A DNA stretch of 64,000 bases, from NCBI GenBank assembly GCA_045631845.1, contig JAZQVM010000045.1:1-64000 (forward strand), written 5' to 3'. The stretch comes from CAKSHC01 sp045631845 (GTDB lineage: Bacteria; Bacillota; Clostridia; Oscillospirales; UMGS1783). Shown here one piece after another: positions 43,599 through 52,982 of this stretch. A model generated the notes under the pieces. That model was given only the letters and a program-made list of their open reading frames with translations. It did not search any database and was not told the origin of the DNA. How positions within the stretch are numbered: the stretch's first letter is position 1; each line of letters opens with the position of its first letter. The translations under genes and the position numbers were made by a program.

Positions 43599-44917
43599 TT
43601 TTCGTTCCTTTTCTGCGGCAAAATATCGGCCGCTATCTTAGTGATTTCCTCTTGTGCCATAGCGGAAATCATGGCACGACGATCTTTTTTCTTCTTCGCT
43701 GTTATCTTCGATTGATCAAAAATGCCGAAATTGACATTCATGGGCTGGAAATTCACAATGGATTCATTGCTGATATAGTGTGCCAAGGCGCCGATAGCCG
43801 TATTGGCAGGAATATCTACCGATGCTTCCCCTAAGGCCATACGAGCCGCGGCAATCCCTGCCACAAGCCCCGATGCGGTACTTTCGACATATCCTTCCAC
43901 TCCCGTCATCTGACCGGCAAAGAACAGCCCTGCTCGGTTTTTAACCATATAGGTGTGGTCTAACTGACCGGGAGAATGGAGAAAGGTATTGCGATGCATG
44001 ACCCCATACCGAACAAACTCAGCTTGTTCAAGACCGGGAATCATGGAGAAAATTCGTTTCTGTTCGGGTATACGCAAATGGGTTTGGAATCCGACGATAT
44101 TATACAGACTGCCCTCGCTGTTGTCTTTCCGCAGTTGTACGACGGCATACGGATCTTTTCCCGTTCGGGGGTCAGGCAGACCGACCGGCTTAAGAGGGCC
44201 GAAACGGATGGTATCCTCTCCTCGACGAGCCATAACCTCAATGGGCATACACCCCTCAAAAACGCGGCTATCCTCAAATTCATGTAGCTGTACACAGTCC
44301 CCGTTTACCAATTCCCGATGAAAAGCCAAATACTGCTCTTTATCCATAGGGCAATTGATATAATCAGGGCTTCCTTTCCCGTAGCGGGAAGCAAAGTATG
44401 CCTTAGACATATCAACGCTCTCAAAAGACACAATGGGAGCGGCCGCATCAAAAAAGGAGAGCGGTTCTCCTAAGGCATTGGAAATATCATCCGCCAACGG
44501 CCCGCTGGTTAAGGGACCGGAGGCAATGATACAAATCTCGTCCTCGGGGATCTTCTCTACCTTTTGACTAACAAAAGCAATACGGGGGTGAGACAGTATT
44601 TTTTCGGTAATATAACGAGAAAAGGCTTCTCGATCGACCGCCAACGCTCCGCCTGCGGGAACGGTTGTGGCATCGGCGGCGGAGAGAATCAGCGAATCCA
44701 TGATACGCAATTCTTCTTTGAGCAAACCGACGGCATTTTCCAGTCCTGCGGCACGCAGAGAATTGGAGCAAACCAATTCGGCAAAATCCCGATTGTGATG
44801 GGCGGGGGTAAATTCATGGGGCTTAATATCCACCAATTCAACGTCCACGCCCCGCTCGGCCGCCTGCCAAGCGGCTTCGCAACCGGCCAGCCCTGCACCG
44901 ACTACCTTAATCTTCAT
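43595..44917 (-). CDS. trmFO: Methylenetetrahydrofolate-tRNA-(uracil-5-)-methyltransferase TrmFO
   Basis: Forms m5U54 in tRNA with folate as methyl donor. The FAD fold VVGAGLAGCEAAWQAAERG opens the protein; ELVCSNSLRA, IIASGPLTSGPLADDI and GQMTGVEGYVESTASGLVAG are signatures. The start at 44917 lies inside the end of topA (11-bp overlap), with GGAGAAG upstream. The topA-trmFO order is conserved in Firmicutes. Confidence 0.96.
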   Translation of the reverse strand: MKIKVVGAGLAGCEAAWQAAERGVDVELVDIKPHEFTPAHHNRDFAELVCSNSLRAAGLENAVGLLKEELRIMDSLILSAADATTVPAGGALAVDREAFSRYITEKILSHPRIAFVSQKVEKIPEDEICIIASGPLTSGPLADDISNALGEPLSFFDAAAPIVSFESVDMSKAYFASRYGKGSPDYINCPMDKEQYLAFHRELVNGDCVQLHEFEDSRVFEGCMPIEVMARRGEDTIRFGPLKPVGLPDPRTGKDPYAVVQLRKDNSEGSLYNIVGFQTHLRIPEQKRIFSMIPGLEQAEFVRYGVMHRNTFLHSPGQLDHTYMVKNRAGLFFAGQMTGVEGYVESTASGLVAGIAAARMALGEASVDIPANTAIGALAHYISNESIVNFQPMNVNFGIFDQSKITAKKKKDRRAMISAMAQEEITKIAADILPQKRNEK

Positions 44918-46997
44918 TTTTCTTCTCCGGCTGCTTTTCAAAACCGCAACCGTCCTTCAAGCAATGGATTTTACCGCCTCGGCGCATTTCACGGAACAAC
45001 GTTTGACCGCACTGCGGGCAGGTTTCAGCCAAGGGTTTATCCCATGTCATGAAGCCACAGTCCTTCCCCTTTTCGCAGGCGTAATAAGTCTTACCCTTAC
45101 GGGTTTTTCTCTCAACAATGCGACTGCCGCAAAGGAGACATTTCCCTTCGGTTTCAACCAAGATGGACTTGGTATTGCGGCATTGCGGGAAGCCGGGGCA
45201 GGCCAAGAACTTACCATTTTTACCGTTGCGAATGACCATATTGCGGCCACACTTTTCACAGATAATATCGGTAACTTCTTCGGGTACTTTAATTTTAATA
45301 CCCTCAAATTTCTTATCGGCCTGAGCCAAGGTTTTAGCAAAATCACCATAGAAATCCCGAATAACCTCAACCCAGTCAACCTCACCGTCGGCCACCTTTT
45401 CCAGGTTATCTTCCATGGCGGCGGTAAATTTGACATTAACAATGTCTTTAAAATTCTCGGTCATAACCTGATTTACCGTTTCACCCAGAGGAGTCGGAGA
45501 AAGGATCTTCTTTTCTCTCTCGGCATAGTCACGGCTGATCACGGTGGCAATAGTGGGAGCATAGGTACTGGGGCGTCCAATACCTTTATCTTCCATGGCC
45601 TTGATCAAGGTATCATCGGTATATCGTGCGGGCGGTTGGGTAAATTTCTGCTCGGTGAGCAACCCTAGGAAGGGCAACACATCCCCCACCTGCATTTCGG
45701 GAATACCCTTGCTGGGCGTATCGTCCTCATCCTTGCTTTCGCTATACAGTTTGGCATAGCCATCAAAAACGACCTTATTATGAGTCAATTTAAACAGGTA
45801 GTCATTGGCCGTGATTTCCACAGTTGTGACATCCAGCGTTTTATTGGCCATCTGGCAAGCCACAAAGCGGCTCCAGATCAATTTATAGAGCCGATACTGC
45901 TGAGGGGTTAAACTATCCTTGATGCGATCGGGGATCAAATTGACATCAGTAGGACGGATGGCTTCATGGGCATCCTGTGCATTTTTCGATTTGGTAAAGA
46001 TATTGGGCGAAGACGGACAATAGTCCTTGCCATAAGTGTTAACGATATAATCACGGGCCGCTTGTGCCGCATCGTCCGAGATGCGCAACGAATCGGTACG
46101 CATATAAGTGATCAGACCGGTACTGCCAACGCCCTCGATGTCGATACCTTCATAGAGTTGCTGAGCGGTACGCATAGTAATCTCAGGGCGGAACCCGAAA
46201 CGACGGGATGCTTCACGTTGCAGTGTAGAAGTAATGTAGGGCGGCATGGGTTTGACCGCTTTTTTCTTCTTAGTAATATCCGACACCACATACTGCGCCC
46301 CATCCAGTGCGGCTACGATAGCGTCGGTCTGTTCTTGATTTTTCAGATCAATTTTGCCGTCGTGATTGCCGTAGAAGGCGGCGGCATATTTGGCCTTGCC
46401 AACACCTTTAAACTGAGCGGCAAGCGACCAATACTCCTCCGGAACAAAGGCCTCGATCTCACGTTCCCGATCGCAGAGCATACGCACAACGACCGACTGG
46501 ACACGGCCGGCCGAGAGACCTTTCTTTATCTTTTTCCATAAAAAGGGGCTGATCTTATATCCGACCAAACGATCAAGTACACGGCGGGCTTGCTGAGCAT
46601 CCACCATATCCTGATTGATGCAGGAGGGATGTTTCATCCCTTCCAGTACCGCCTTTTTGCTGATCTCATTAAAGGTAACACGGTTTTTCTTTTCAATATC
46701 CAGTCCCAGCATATAGGCTAAATGCCAGGAGATGGCTTCTCCTTCACGATCCGGGTCCGTTGCCAGAAACACGGCGTCACTCTTAGCCGCCTTCTTTTTG
46801 ATATCGTTGATGATATCCTTTTTCCCGCGCATCATGATATATTTAGGCTTGAAATCGTTATCAACATCCACGCCTAAGGAGCTAACGGGAAGATCACGAA
46901 CATGGCCGACCGAGGCGACGACCTCATAGTCTTTTCCCAGATATTTTTTTATCGTACCCGCCTTTGCAGGCGACTCTACAATCACAAGCTTTGCCAT
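44907..46997 (-). CDS. topA: DNA topoisomerase I
   Basis: A 696-residue type IA topoisomerase. The Toprim domain opens with LVIVESPAKAGTIKKYLG and has DPDREGEAISWHLA; the catalytic Tyr is in GLITYMRTDSLRIS near residue 300. Three C-terminal zinc ribbons follow (CEKCGRNM...CPGFPQC, CLLCGSR...CEKGKDC, CPQCGQT...CLKDGC). It follows dprA by 8 bp, the usual dprA-topA-trmFO order. Confidence 0.97.
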   Translation of the reverse strand: MAKLVIVESPAKAGTIKKYLGKDYEVVASVGHVRDLPVSSLGVDVDNDFKPKYIMMRGKKDIINDIKKKAAKSDAVFLATDPDREGEAISWHLAYMLGLDIEKKNRVTFNEISKKAVLEGMKHPSCINQDMVDAQQARRVLDRLVGYKISPFLWKKIKKGLSAGRVQSVVVRMLCDREREIEAFVPEEYWSLAAQFKGVGKAKYAAAFYGNHDGKIDLKNQEQTDAIVAALDGAQYVVSDITKKKKAVKPMPPYITSTLQREASRRFGFRPEITMRTAQQLYEGIDIEGVGSTGLITYMRTDSLRISDDAAQAARDYIVNTYGKDYCPSSPNIFTKSKNAQDAHEAIRPTDVNLIPDRIKDSLTPQQYRLYKLIWSRFVACQMANKTLDVTTVEITANDYLFKLTHNKVVFDGYAKLYSESKDEDDTPSKGIPEMQVGDVLPFLGLLTEQKFTQPPARYTDDTLIKAMEDKGIGRPSTYAPTIATVISRDYAEREKKILSPTPLGETVNQVMTENFKDIVNVKFTAAMEDNLEKVADGEVDWVEVIRDFYGDFAKTLAQADKKFEGIKIKVPEEVTDIICEKCGRNMVIRNGKNGKFLACPGFPQCRNTKSILVETEGKCLLCGSRIVERKTRKGKTYYACEKGKDCGFMTWDKPLAETCPQCGQTLFREMRRGGKIHCLKDGCGFEKQPEKKNED

Positions 46998-47005
46998 GGT
47001 TCCTC

Positions 47006-48121
47006 CTAAATAGTGAATGTTTTTGAAAGGGCATAACAGCCACCGGGCTTCTCGGTTATTATGCCTCTAATCTGCAATTCTGTCAACAGTAAAATGATAT
47101 TTGTCAGATCAATTCCCGTTTTTAGCGCCAATTCCGTCATATCCGCATCGCCCGAAATCAACGCGTTAATGATTGCCTGCATTTGTTCATTTTCCACGGT
47201 GGGAGAAGGGGTTTTCGGCTCTGTGACTGTATGGTTGGCGAAGACATATCCATACTCCTCAAGTACATCCATAGCCGACTCAATCAATTTTGCACCGCTA
47301 CGGATCAACTGATTGGGTCCTTGGCTTTGGCGGACATCGGCATCACCCGGAATGGCGAAGACATCACGGTTATATTGCACAGCCCATTTGACGGTAATCA
47401 ACGAACCGCTTTGCTGGGGAGATTGGACATGGATCACACCGTTGGACAAACCGGCGATCAGGCGGTTTCTTGCTTGAAAGTTGGATCCCAGAGGACGGGT
47501 TCCCGGTAGAAATTCGCTAATGACACATCCCTTTTCGGCGATTTCCCAGTACAGATCATATTGGGAGTTAGGATAGATCACATCAATGCCGCCAGGGAGT
47601 ACAGCCACCGTTTTACCTTGGCTGTTTAAGGCCGCACGATGGGCACAGGCATCGACGCCGTCGGACATACCGCCGATGATCGTACAACCGATTTCAGACA
47701 AATCGGTCACGATATGTTCGGTCATACGACGGCCGTAGACGGTCATACCGCGAGTACCGGCTACAGCAATCTGCAACAGAGAGTCCTTCCAGACGGGATT
47801 ACCCATACAGAACAGCATAACGGGGGGATCGGGCATAGTTTTGCAATTGGGTGGATAATCCTCATCCCAATAAGTCAGGATACGGACATCGTTCTTTTCG
47901 CAATGGTACAGGGTTGGCTCAATGATGGTTAGCGTATGGTTCGATATAAGTTTTTGGATTGTATCGGGCATTAACAAGCCGCATTGACGCAATTGCGTTT
48001 CGGTAGCGAAAAAGACAGCCTCCGCTGAGCCGAAATATTCAATAAGCGGTAAGGTATTCCGATTGGCGGGCGTCATTAATTGAACCAGCCAAACAAGATA
48101 AGCTAAGGAGTTTTGTTCCAT
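47006..48121 (-). CDS. dprA: DNA-processing protein DprA
   Basis: A 371-residue protein that loads RecA on single-stranded DNA during transformation. The Rossmann-like core has VAGTRGMTVYGRRMTE, GGMSDGVDACAHRAALNSQG, VLPGGIDVIYP, SEFLPGTRPLGSNFQARNRL and SGSLITVKWAVQYNRDVFA. The C-terminal winged helix is present (LALKTGIDLTNIILLLTELQ). The start at 48121 overlaps the upstream methyltransferase stop by one base. No other competence genes are visible nearby. Confidence 0.94.
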   Translation of the reverse strand: MEQNSLAYLVWLVQLMTPANRNTLPLIEYFGSAEAVFFATETQLRQCGLLMPDTIQKLISNHTLTIIEPTLYHCEKNDVRILTYWDEDYPPNCKTMPDPPVMLFCMGNPVWKDSLLQIAVAGTRGMTVYGRRMTEHIVTDLSEIGCTIIGGMSDGVDACAHRAALNSQGKTVAVLPGGIDVIYPNSQYDLYWEIAEKGCVISEFLPGTRPLGSNFQARNRLIAGLSNGVIHVQSPQQSGSLITVKWAVQYNRDVFAIPGDADVRQSQGPNQLIRSGAKLIESAMDVLEEYGYVFANHTVTEPKTPSPTVENEQMQAIINALISGDADMTELALKTGIDLTNIILLLTELQIRGIITEKPGGCYALSKTFTI

Positions 48122-48894
48122 TATTTTGACATCTCCCACATAAATATAGAGGCAGCAACCGAAGCATTCAACGATTCGGTATCTTCCTGCATGGGGATAT
48201 ATATTTGATGTTCACAACAATCAACGGCTTGTTGAGACAGACCGTTACCTTCATTTCCGATCCATACGGCACAGGTGTCATTCAAGCAGTACTCGGATAT
48301 ATCCCGAGCATTTTTACCGACCACAGCGGCATAGGATGGGATATGGTTTTGTTTTAAATATTCGGATACCTCTGAAGCGGATTGGCATATCTGAAAGGGC
48401 ACACGGAAAGCGGCACCCATACTGCCGCGCAGAACCTTAATGGAATAGATATCGCAACCGCCAATAAAGAACACGCCGTCGATTCCGAATGCGGCGGCAG
48501 AGCGCAGTACAGCACCGGCATTACCGGGGTTTTGGAGGTTTTCGCAGACCATATATTTGCCTTGTTTTTTCATCTCGATAACCCTATCGGGGATGCGACA
48601 GACGGCCAAAATGCTTTGGGGGGTATCCATAGCACTGGCACGCTCTATGGCGGCAGTCGGTGCGCTATACACCGGAACATGGCGGGATTCCAGCAAATCA
48701 ATCAAATCAACAATCTGTGCCGATCGGGATTGATCGACGAGGGCAGACACGATATCAATACCAGCCGATAACACCTCCCGTAGCAACACATCGCCCTCGA
48801 CCGTAAAGACACGGTCACGGGTACGGATTTTAGCGCGGGATAAGGAGTTATAATATTTGATTGTAGGGTTAACCGGACTGGATATGTAAATCAT
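48121..48894 (-). CDS. RNA 2'-O-methyltransferase of the TrmH/SpoU family
   Basis: A 257-residue SPOUT enzyme. An N-terminal substrate-binding domain (FTVEGDVLLREVLSAG) precedes the knot with CENLQNPGNAGAVLRSAAAF, WIGNEGNGLSQQAVD and ESLNASVAASIFMWEM, the three TrmH motifs. The ATG at 48894 follows AAGGGGG by seven bases. Most likely acts on 23S rRNA like other Firmicutes TrmH/RlmB relatives; the exact site is unknown. Confidence 0.9.
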   Translation of the reverse strand: MIYISSPVNPTIKYYNSLSRAKIRTRDRVFTVEGDVLLREVLSAGIDIVSALVDQSRSAQIVDLIDLLESRHVPVYSAPTAAIERASAMDTPQSILAVCRIPDRVIEMKKQGKYMVCENLQNPGNAGAVLRSAAAFGIDGVFFIGGCDIYSIKVLRGSMGAAFRVPFQICQSASEVSEYLKQNHIPSYAAVVGKNARDISEYCLNDTCAVWIGNEGNGLSQQAVDCCEHQIYIPMQEDTESLNASVAASIFMWEMSK

Positions 48895-48917
48895 GCGCAA
48901 AGCCCCCTTTTTTCTTT

Positions 48918-48946
48918 ATTATATACGCAACTGAAAAAAATGCAAA
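48918..48946 (-). promoter_or_regulatory. Sigma-A promoter of the TrmH-like gene, dprA, topA, trmFO and plsX
   Basis: On the minus strand: TTTGCA (48941-48946), 17-bp spacer and TATAAT (48918-48923). It is divergent from the htrA promoter. Confidence 0.6.
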
Positions 48947-48973
48947 TTTTTTTTATAAACTTTTCACATGTTT

Positions 48974-49003
48974 TTCACATACAGACCATAGTGTTATCAT
49001 AAT
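48974..49003 (+). promoter_or_regulatory. Sigma-A promoter of the HtrA-type gene
   Basis: TTCACA (48974-48979), 18-bp spacer and CATAAT (48998-49003), followed by AAGGAG before the ATG at 49046. Confidence 0.6.
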
Positions 49004-49045
49004 CATCGTGCATAATATAGATATTACGACAAGGAGAAAACAATT

Positions 49046-50260
49046 ATGGAAGACAATAATAATCTTTTTCAGTCACAGCCGATAGATCCCATTGTTTCGG
49101 TTGAACCGATCGATGAACCGCAATCCAAGAAAGGCGGCTCGGCCAAGGCGCCGATTGCCTTAGTTTTGATTATTTCCTTGCTCGCCTCTACCTTGTTGGG
49201 GCTTGGTGGCGGTGTATGCGGCTATTATTTTATGCATATGCGCCAAAATCCGAGCAAACCGTCAGAGGGACAGAGCGGTAATATTGTCATGAACTCGACG
49301 CCGATTGAATTATCGGAGGAGTCTTACAGTCGTGCTGCTGTTGTGCAGAAGGTTTACAGCAGTGTGGTTGAGATTACAACATCCTCCGTTAACACCTCCA
49401 TGTTCATGCCGCAGCAGGTGCTCAGCGGTGCGGGAAGCGGCGTTATCATCACGACCGACGGCTACATTGTGACCAATCATCATGTAGTTGACGGGGCGTC
49501 AGCCATTGAGGTGGCCTTAGCCAACGGCGAGACACATCAGGCACAGCTGGTTGCTTCTGACGCGCAGACCGACTTGGCGGTTATTAAGATTGAAGCGAGC
49601 GATCTGAATGCCGCTACTTTTGGTGATTCTTCGCAATTGGTAGTTGGGCAAACGGTATTGGCCATCGGCAATCCGCTCGGTTCGCTTGGCGGAACGGTAA
49701 CCGAAGGCATTATCAGCGCCTTAGATCGGGAGATCACGATTGAGAAGGAGTCGATGACGCTGTTGCAAATCAGTGCGGCGGTTAATCCCGGCAACTCGGG
49801 CGGCGGTTTATTTGATGAGCAAGGCAACCTGATTGGCATTGTTAATGCAAAGGTCAGCACCGATTCGAGCGGTGATCCGATCGAAGGGTTGGGGTTTGCC
49901 ATTCCGGCTAATCTGGCCAGAGAAGTTTCGGGCGAGCTGATGGATCACGGCTATGTCAGCGGGCGTGTGGCTCTTGGGGTTACCTTGATTCACATTGCCG
50001 ATGAACGCACGGCTATGATGTATCGGGTATCCAAGACCGGTATTTATATTCTGCAGGTAGAAAATAATTCCAATGCCTCCAACGCCGGTCTGCGTTCAGG
50101 GGACTATCTGGTAAGCATCAACGATACTCAAATCACCTCCACCAAAGATGTAGAGAATATACTGGAAGGTATCTCCCCCGGCGACACACTGCGCATCACC
50201 ATTGAACGGGGCGGACAGGAAAAGACCGTAGAGGTCTTTATGGCAGAATCCACCAACTGA
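49046..50260 (+). CDS. S1C serine protease of the HtrA/DegP family
   Basis: A 404-residue membrane-anchored quality-control protease. A membrane helix (about 37-62) is followed by the trypsin fold with the triad His in VTNHHVVDG, Asp in TDLAVIKIEAS and Ser in NPGNSGGGLFD, then one PDZ domain (GIYILQVENNSNASNAGLRS, GDTLRITIERGGQ). The charged N-terminal 36 residues face the cytoplasm. Next to a two-component system, it may be part of an envelope stress response, as htrA often is; that link is inference. Confidence 0.93.
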   Translation: MEDNNNLFQSQPIDPIVSVEPIDEPQSKKGGSAKAPIALVLIISLLASTLLGLGGGVCGYYFMHMRQNPSKPSEGQSGNIVMNSTPIELSEESYSRAAVVQKVYSSVVEITTSSVNTSMFMPQQVLSGAGSGVIITTDGYIVTNHHVVDGASAIEVALANGETHQAQLVASDAQTDLAVIKIEASDLNAATFGDSSQLVVGQTVLAIGNPLGSLGGTVTEGIISALDREITIEKESMTLLQISAAVNPGNSGGGLFDEQGNLIGIVNAKVSTDSSGDPIEGLGFAIPANLAREVSGELMDHGYVSGRVALGVTLIHIADERTAMMYRVSKTGIYILQVENNSNASNAGLRSGDYLVSINDTQITSTKDVENILEGISPGDTLRITIERGGQEKTVEVFMAESTN

Positions 50261-50265
50261 TAAAA

Positions 50266-50299
50266 ACAAGCCTTTGCCCTTATTGGGGCAAGGGCTTGT
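50266..50299 (+). terminator. Hairpin after the HtrA-type gene
   Basis: ACAAGCCTTTGCCC and GGGCAAGGGCTTGT form a 14-bp stem with one G-T pair, directly after the stop codon. The U-tract on the plus strand is weak (GTTCCC); a T-run exists only on the minus strand. Confidence 0.6.
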
Positions 50300-50305
50300 T
50301 CCCTA

Positions 50306-50334
50306 TTGCGAAAAAAAACTTTTTCATTTATAAT
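50306..50334 (+). promoter_or_regulatory. Sigma-A promoter of the two-component system
   Basis: TTGCGA (50306-50311), 17-bp A/T-rich spacer and perfect TATAAT (50329-50334), about 20 bp before the response regulator start. Confidence 0.65.
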
Positions 50335-50353
50335 AGCATCAGGAGGGAAAACC

Positions 50354-51022
50354 ATGTATAAACTTTTGATTGTTGACGATGAAGAAAATATCCGTAAATT
50401 AATACATAAATATGCTGAATATGACGGGCATGAAGTGAGTGAAGCAGAAAACGGCATGCAAGCCGTGGAGCTGGTGCGAAAAAACGATTTTGATCTGATT
50501 GTTATGGATGTCATGATGCCGGAATTGGACGGATTTTCGGCCGCTGCCGAGATTCGTAAAATGAAAGATACCCCCATTATTATGCTTTCGGCACGAGGTG
50601 AGGAGTATGATCGCATCCACGGTTTCATGGCCGGCATTGACGACTATGTAGTCAAGCCCTTTTCTCCAAAAGAACTGATGCTTCGCATCCACGCTATTTT
50701 ATCCCGTCGGGTACGAAATACCGACCGTACTGACATCTTTAAAGCCGAAGGATTAATGATTGATTTTACCAGCCGCATTGTGACCGTTGACGGAGAACGA
50801 GCCAATCTGTCCCCTAAGGAATATGAACTGCTGTTTTACATGGTGCGCAATCGCAACATTGCCCTATACCGTGAAAAACTGTTAAGCGAAGTTTGGGGGT
50901 ATGACTTTTTCGGAGATGATCGCACGCTGGATACTCACATCAAATTATTACGAAAAAGTTTAGGGGCATACAGCAAATTTATTGTGACACTAAGGGGGAT
51001 AGGTTATCGTTTTGAAACATAA
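50354..51022 (+). CDS. Response regulator, OmpR/PhoB family
   Basis: A 222-residue regulator. The receiver has IVDDEENIRKLI, the phospho-accepting Asp in LIVMDVMMPELDG, the conserved Thr/Ser region IIMLSARGEEYD and Lys in DDYVVKPFSPKE. The C-terminal winged helix has LSPKEYELLFYMVRN and RTLDTHIKLLRKSLG with IVTLRGIGYRFE. The ATG at 50354 follows AGGAGGG. The histidine kinase gene overlaps its end, so the two form a cognate pair. Confidence 0.95.
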   Translation: MYKLLIVDDEENIRKLIHKYAEYDGHEVSEAENGMQAVELVRKNDFDLIVMDVMMPELDGFSAAAEIRKMKDTPIIMLSARGEEYDRIHGFMAGIDDYVVKPFSPKELMLRIHAILSRRVRNTDRTDIFKAEGLMIDFTSRIVTVDGERANLSPKEYELLFYMVRNRNIALYREKLLSEVWGYDFFGDDRTLDTHIKLLRKSLGAYSKFIVTLRGIGYRFET

Positions 51023-52478
51023 ACAAAACCGCATGGGGATTCGTTCCAAACTTTTTGCCTGCTTTGCCCTCTTTGTTGCTCTTACTTTAGCATTATTATG
51101 GGTTTTGCAGGTTGTTTTTCTGGATGACTTTTACCGATTGATTAAAACGAATCTGATCAAAAAGACGGCTACTGTTATTTCCCACAATCTGGACAAGCCC
51201 TCGGATGAACTGCAAACATTGGTGACCCGCATATCGCAAGACGGCGAACTGTGCATTGTTGTGTATGACCTCAATGACAACGGCGCCTATCTGGCCGATT
51301 CCGATGTATTGGTCGGATGTTTTGTCCACAAACTCATGCCCTATGATCGGTATCATATGTGCATGGACGCCCTGTACGCCGGCGGAGAATCTTTGGAATT
51401 TTTTGAGGGTGACATGTTCCGAAATCCCGACTATAATAACGATCATTTTCAGGGGGATGTCCCTAAAAATGACCCCGGGATGTATGACAGTTTGATGTAT
51501 ATTCGCGTCAAAGAAAATACCATTGGACACACCGTTGCCATCATGATCAACGGCACCATTGTACCGGTTGATGCTACGGCGCAAACCTTAATCAATCAAA
51601 TGATGATTATTACCATCATTCTGTTGTTATTAGCAGGGGCTTTTGCCTGGATTTTATCGCGCTTAATTGCCAAGCCCATTTCCAAACTCAATGACAGCGC
51701 CAAGGCCTTGGCTACCGCTAATTATAACGTTTCCTTCCAAGCCGATGGCTACCGAGAGATTGAGGAGTTGTCCGATTCTCTTACCATTGCCGCACAGGAA
51801 CTCAATAAAGTTGATGAATATCGACGTGAATTACTGGCCAATGTATCCCATGATATGCGCACGCCACTTACTTTGATTTCGGGCTACGGCGAGGTCATGC
51901 GGGACATTCCCAGTGAAAACAATGCCGAAAATTTGGATATTATTATTTCCGAAGCCAAGCGGCTTACCGCGTTGGTCAATGATATGATTGAACAAACCCA
52001 ATATACCGACGGCATCATCCATTTAGATCGAAAATCGGTTAATCTTTCCTTCTGTATGCAGGAAATTGCCCTGCGCTATCGTAAATTTACCGAAAATAAC
52101 GGCATTATCATCCATACTGATATTGCCGATGCCATCTATGTGAATGCCGATCCCCTCAAGCTTACGCAGGCCATTTACAACCTACTCAACAATGCCCTGA
52201 ATTATACCGACAAGCACATCTACATTACACTTAAGAGTATTGAGCATCGGGCTTATGTAGAGATACGGGATACCGGCGAAGGCATTGAAGCGGATAAGAT
52301 CCCCCACATCTGGAACCGTTACTATAAAATAGACAAGCAACATCGCCGTGCCGCGCACGGGTCGGGGCTTGGATTATCCATTGTAAAGCATATTCTGGAG
52401 TTGCACGGTGCCGAGTACGGCGTTACCAGTCAGGTCGGCGAAGGCAGTACCTTCTGGTTCTCTTTACCCGAGGAATAA
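51012..52478 (+). CDS. Sensor histidine kinase, partner of the response regulator
   Basis: A 488-residue membrane kinase. Two membrane helices (about 13-35 and 196-218) enclose an extracellular sensor of about 160 residues. A HAMP linker (AKPISKLNDSAKALATANYN) leads to the H-box LANVSHDMRTPLTLISGYGE and an ATPase domain with LTQAIYNLLNNALNYTD, IRDTGEGIEADKIPHIWNRY and GSGLGLSIVKHILELHG. Translation probably starts at TTG 51012, inside the regulator gene; ATG 51033 is the alternative. Its end overlaps spmB on the other strand by 15 bp. The signal is unknown. Confidence 0.94.
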   Translation: MKHKQNRMGIRSKLFACFALFVALTLALLWVLQVVFLDDFYRLIKTNLIKKTATVISHNLDKPSDELQTLVTRISQDGELCIVVYDLNDNGAYLADSDVLVGCFVHKLMPYDRYHMCMDALYAGGESLEFFEGDMFRNPDYNNDHFQGDVPKNDPGMYDSLMYIRVKENTIGHTVAIMINGTIVPVDATAQTLINQMMIITIILLLLAGAFAWILSRLIAKPISKLNDSAKALATANYNVSFQADGYREIEELSDSLTIAAQELNKVDEYRRELLANVSHDMRTPLTLISGYGEVMRDIPSENNAENLDIIISEAKRLTALVNDMIEQTQYTDGIIHLDRKSVNLSFCMQEIALRYRKFTENNGIIIHTDIADAIYVNADPLKLTQAIYNLLNNALNYTDKHIYITLKSIEHRAYVEIRDTGEGIEADKIPHIWNRYYKIDKQHRRAAHGSGLGLSIVKHILELHGAEYGVTSQVGEGSTFWFSLPEE

Positions 52479-52982
52479 TCGCACCGACACAACGGAGAAA
52501 ATAAAGGCCGCCAGATCAGCAACCAGCCCACAGGTTAGGGCGTGTGGTAATTTCCCCACCCCTGCCGCACCGCTATACAAAGCATAGGTATAGAAGGTAG
52601 TTTCTGAAGATGCCGCCAACACGCTTGCCATACGCCCGACGGCACTATCCGCGCCGTACACGCTTAGATACTCCGATAATTGCGCAATACTTCCTGAGCC
52701 GGAAATGGGGCGCAGAATGGCCAAAGGCACCAGTTCCGGCGGAATTCCAATCGCATGACAGACGGGTGAAAGAAGCCGAGTCAAGCCATCTACGGCACCG
52801 GAGCCGCGAAACATATTCAGTGCCGTTACCATCAACAGCAAGGTGGACGCAACGCCTAAAATAGCTGAAATTCCCTCTTTCGCGCCCTCCGTAAAGGCAT
52901 CCATGATATTCACTTTTTTTATACAGCCAAGCACTAAGATACCCAAGATAATAATGGGAATGAGATAGGATATAATTTTCAT
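52464..52982 (-). CDS. spmB: Spore maturation protein SpmB
   Basis: A 172-residue membrane protein of the nucleoside-recognition (Gate) family involved in spore core dehydration. TEGAKEGISAILGVASTLLL, PISGSGSIAQLSEYLSVYGAD (in part) and SSETTFYTYALYSGA are family blocks. It overlaps spmA by 4 bp and converges on the kinase gene with a 15-bp overlap. Confidence 0.93.
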   Translation of the reverse strand: MKIISYLIPIIILGILVLGCIKKVNIMDAFTEGAKEGISAILGVASTLLLMVTALNMFRGSGAVDGLTRLLSPVCHAIGIPPELVPLAILRPISGSGSIAQLSEYLSVYGADSAVGRMASVLAASSETTFYTYALYSGAAGVGKLPHALTCGLVADLAAFIFSVVSVRLFLG

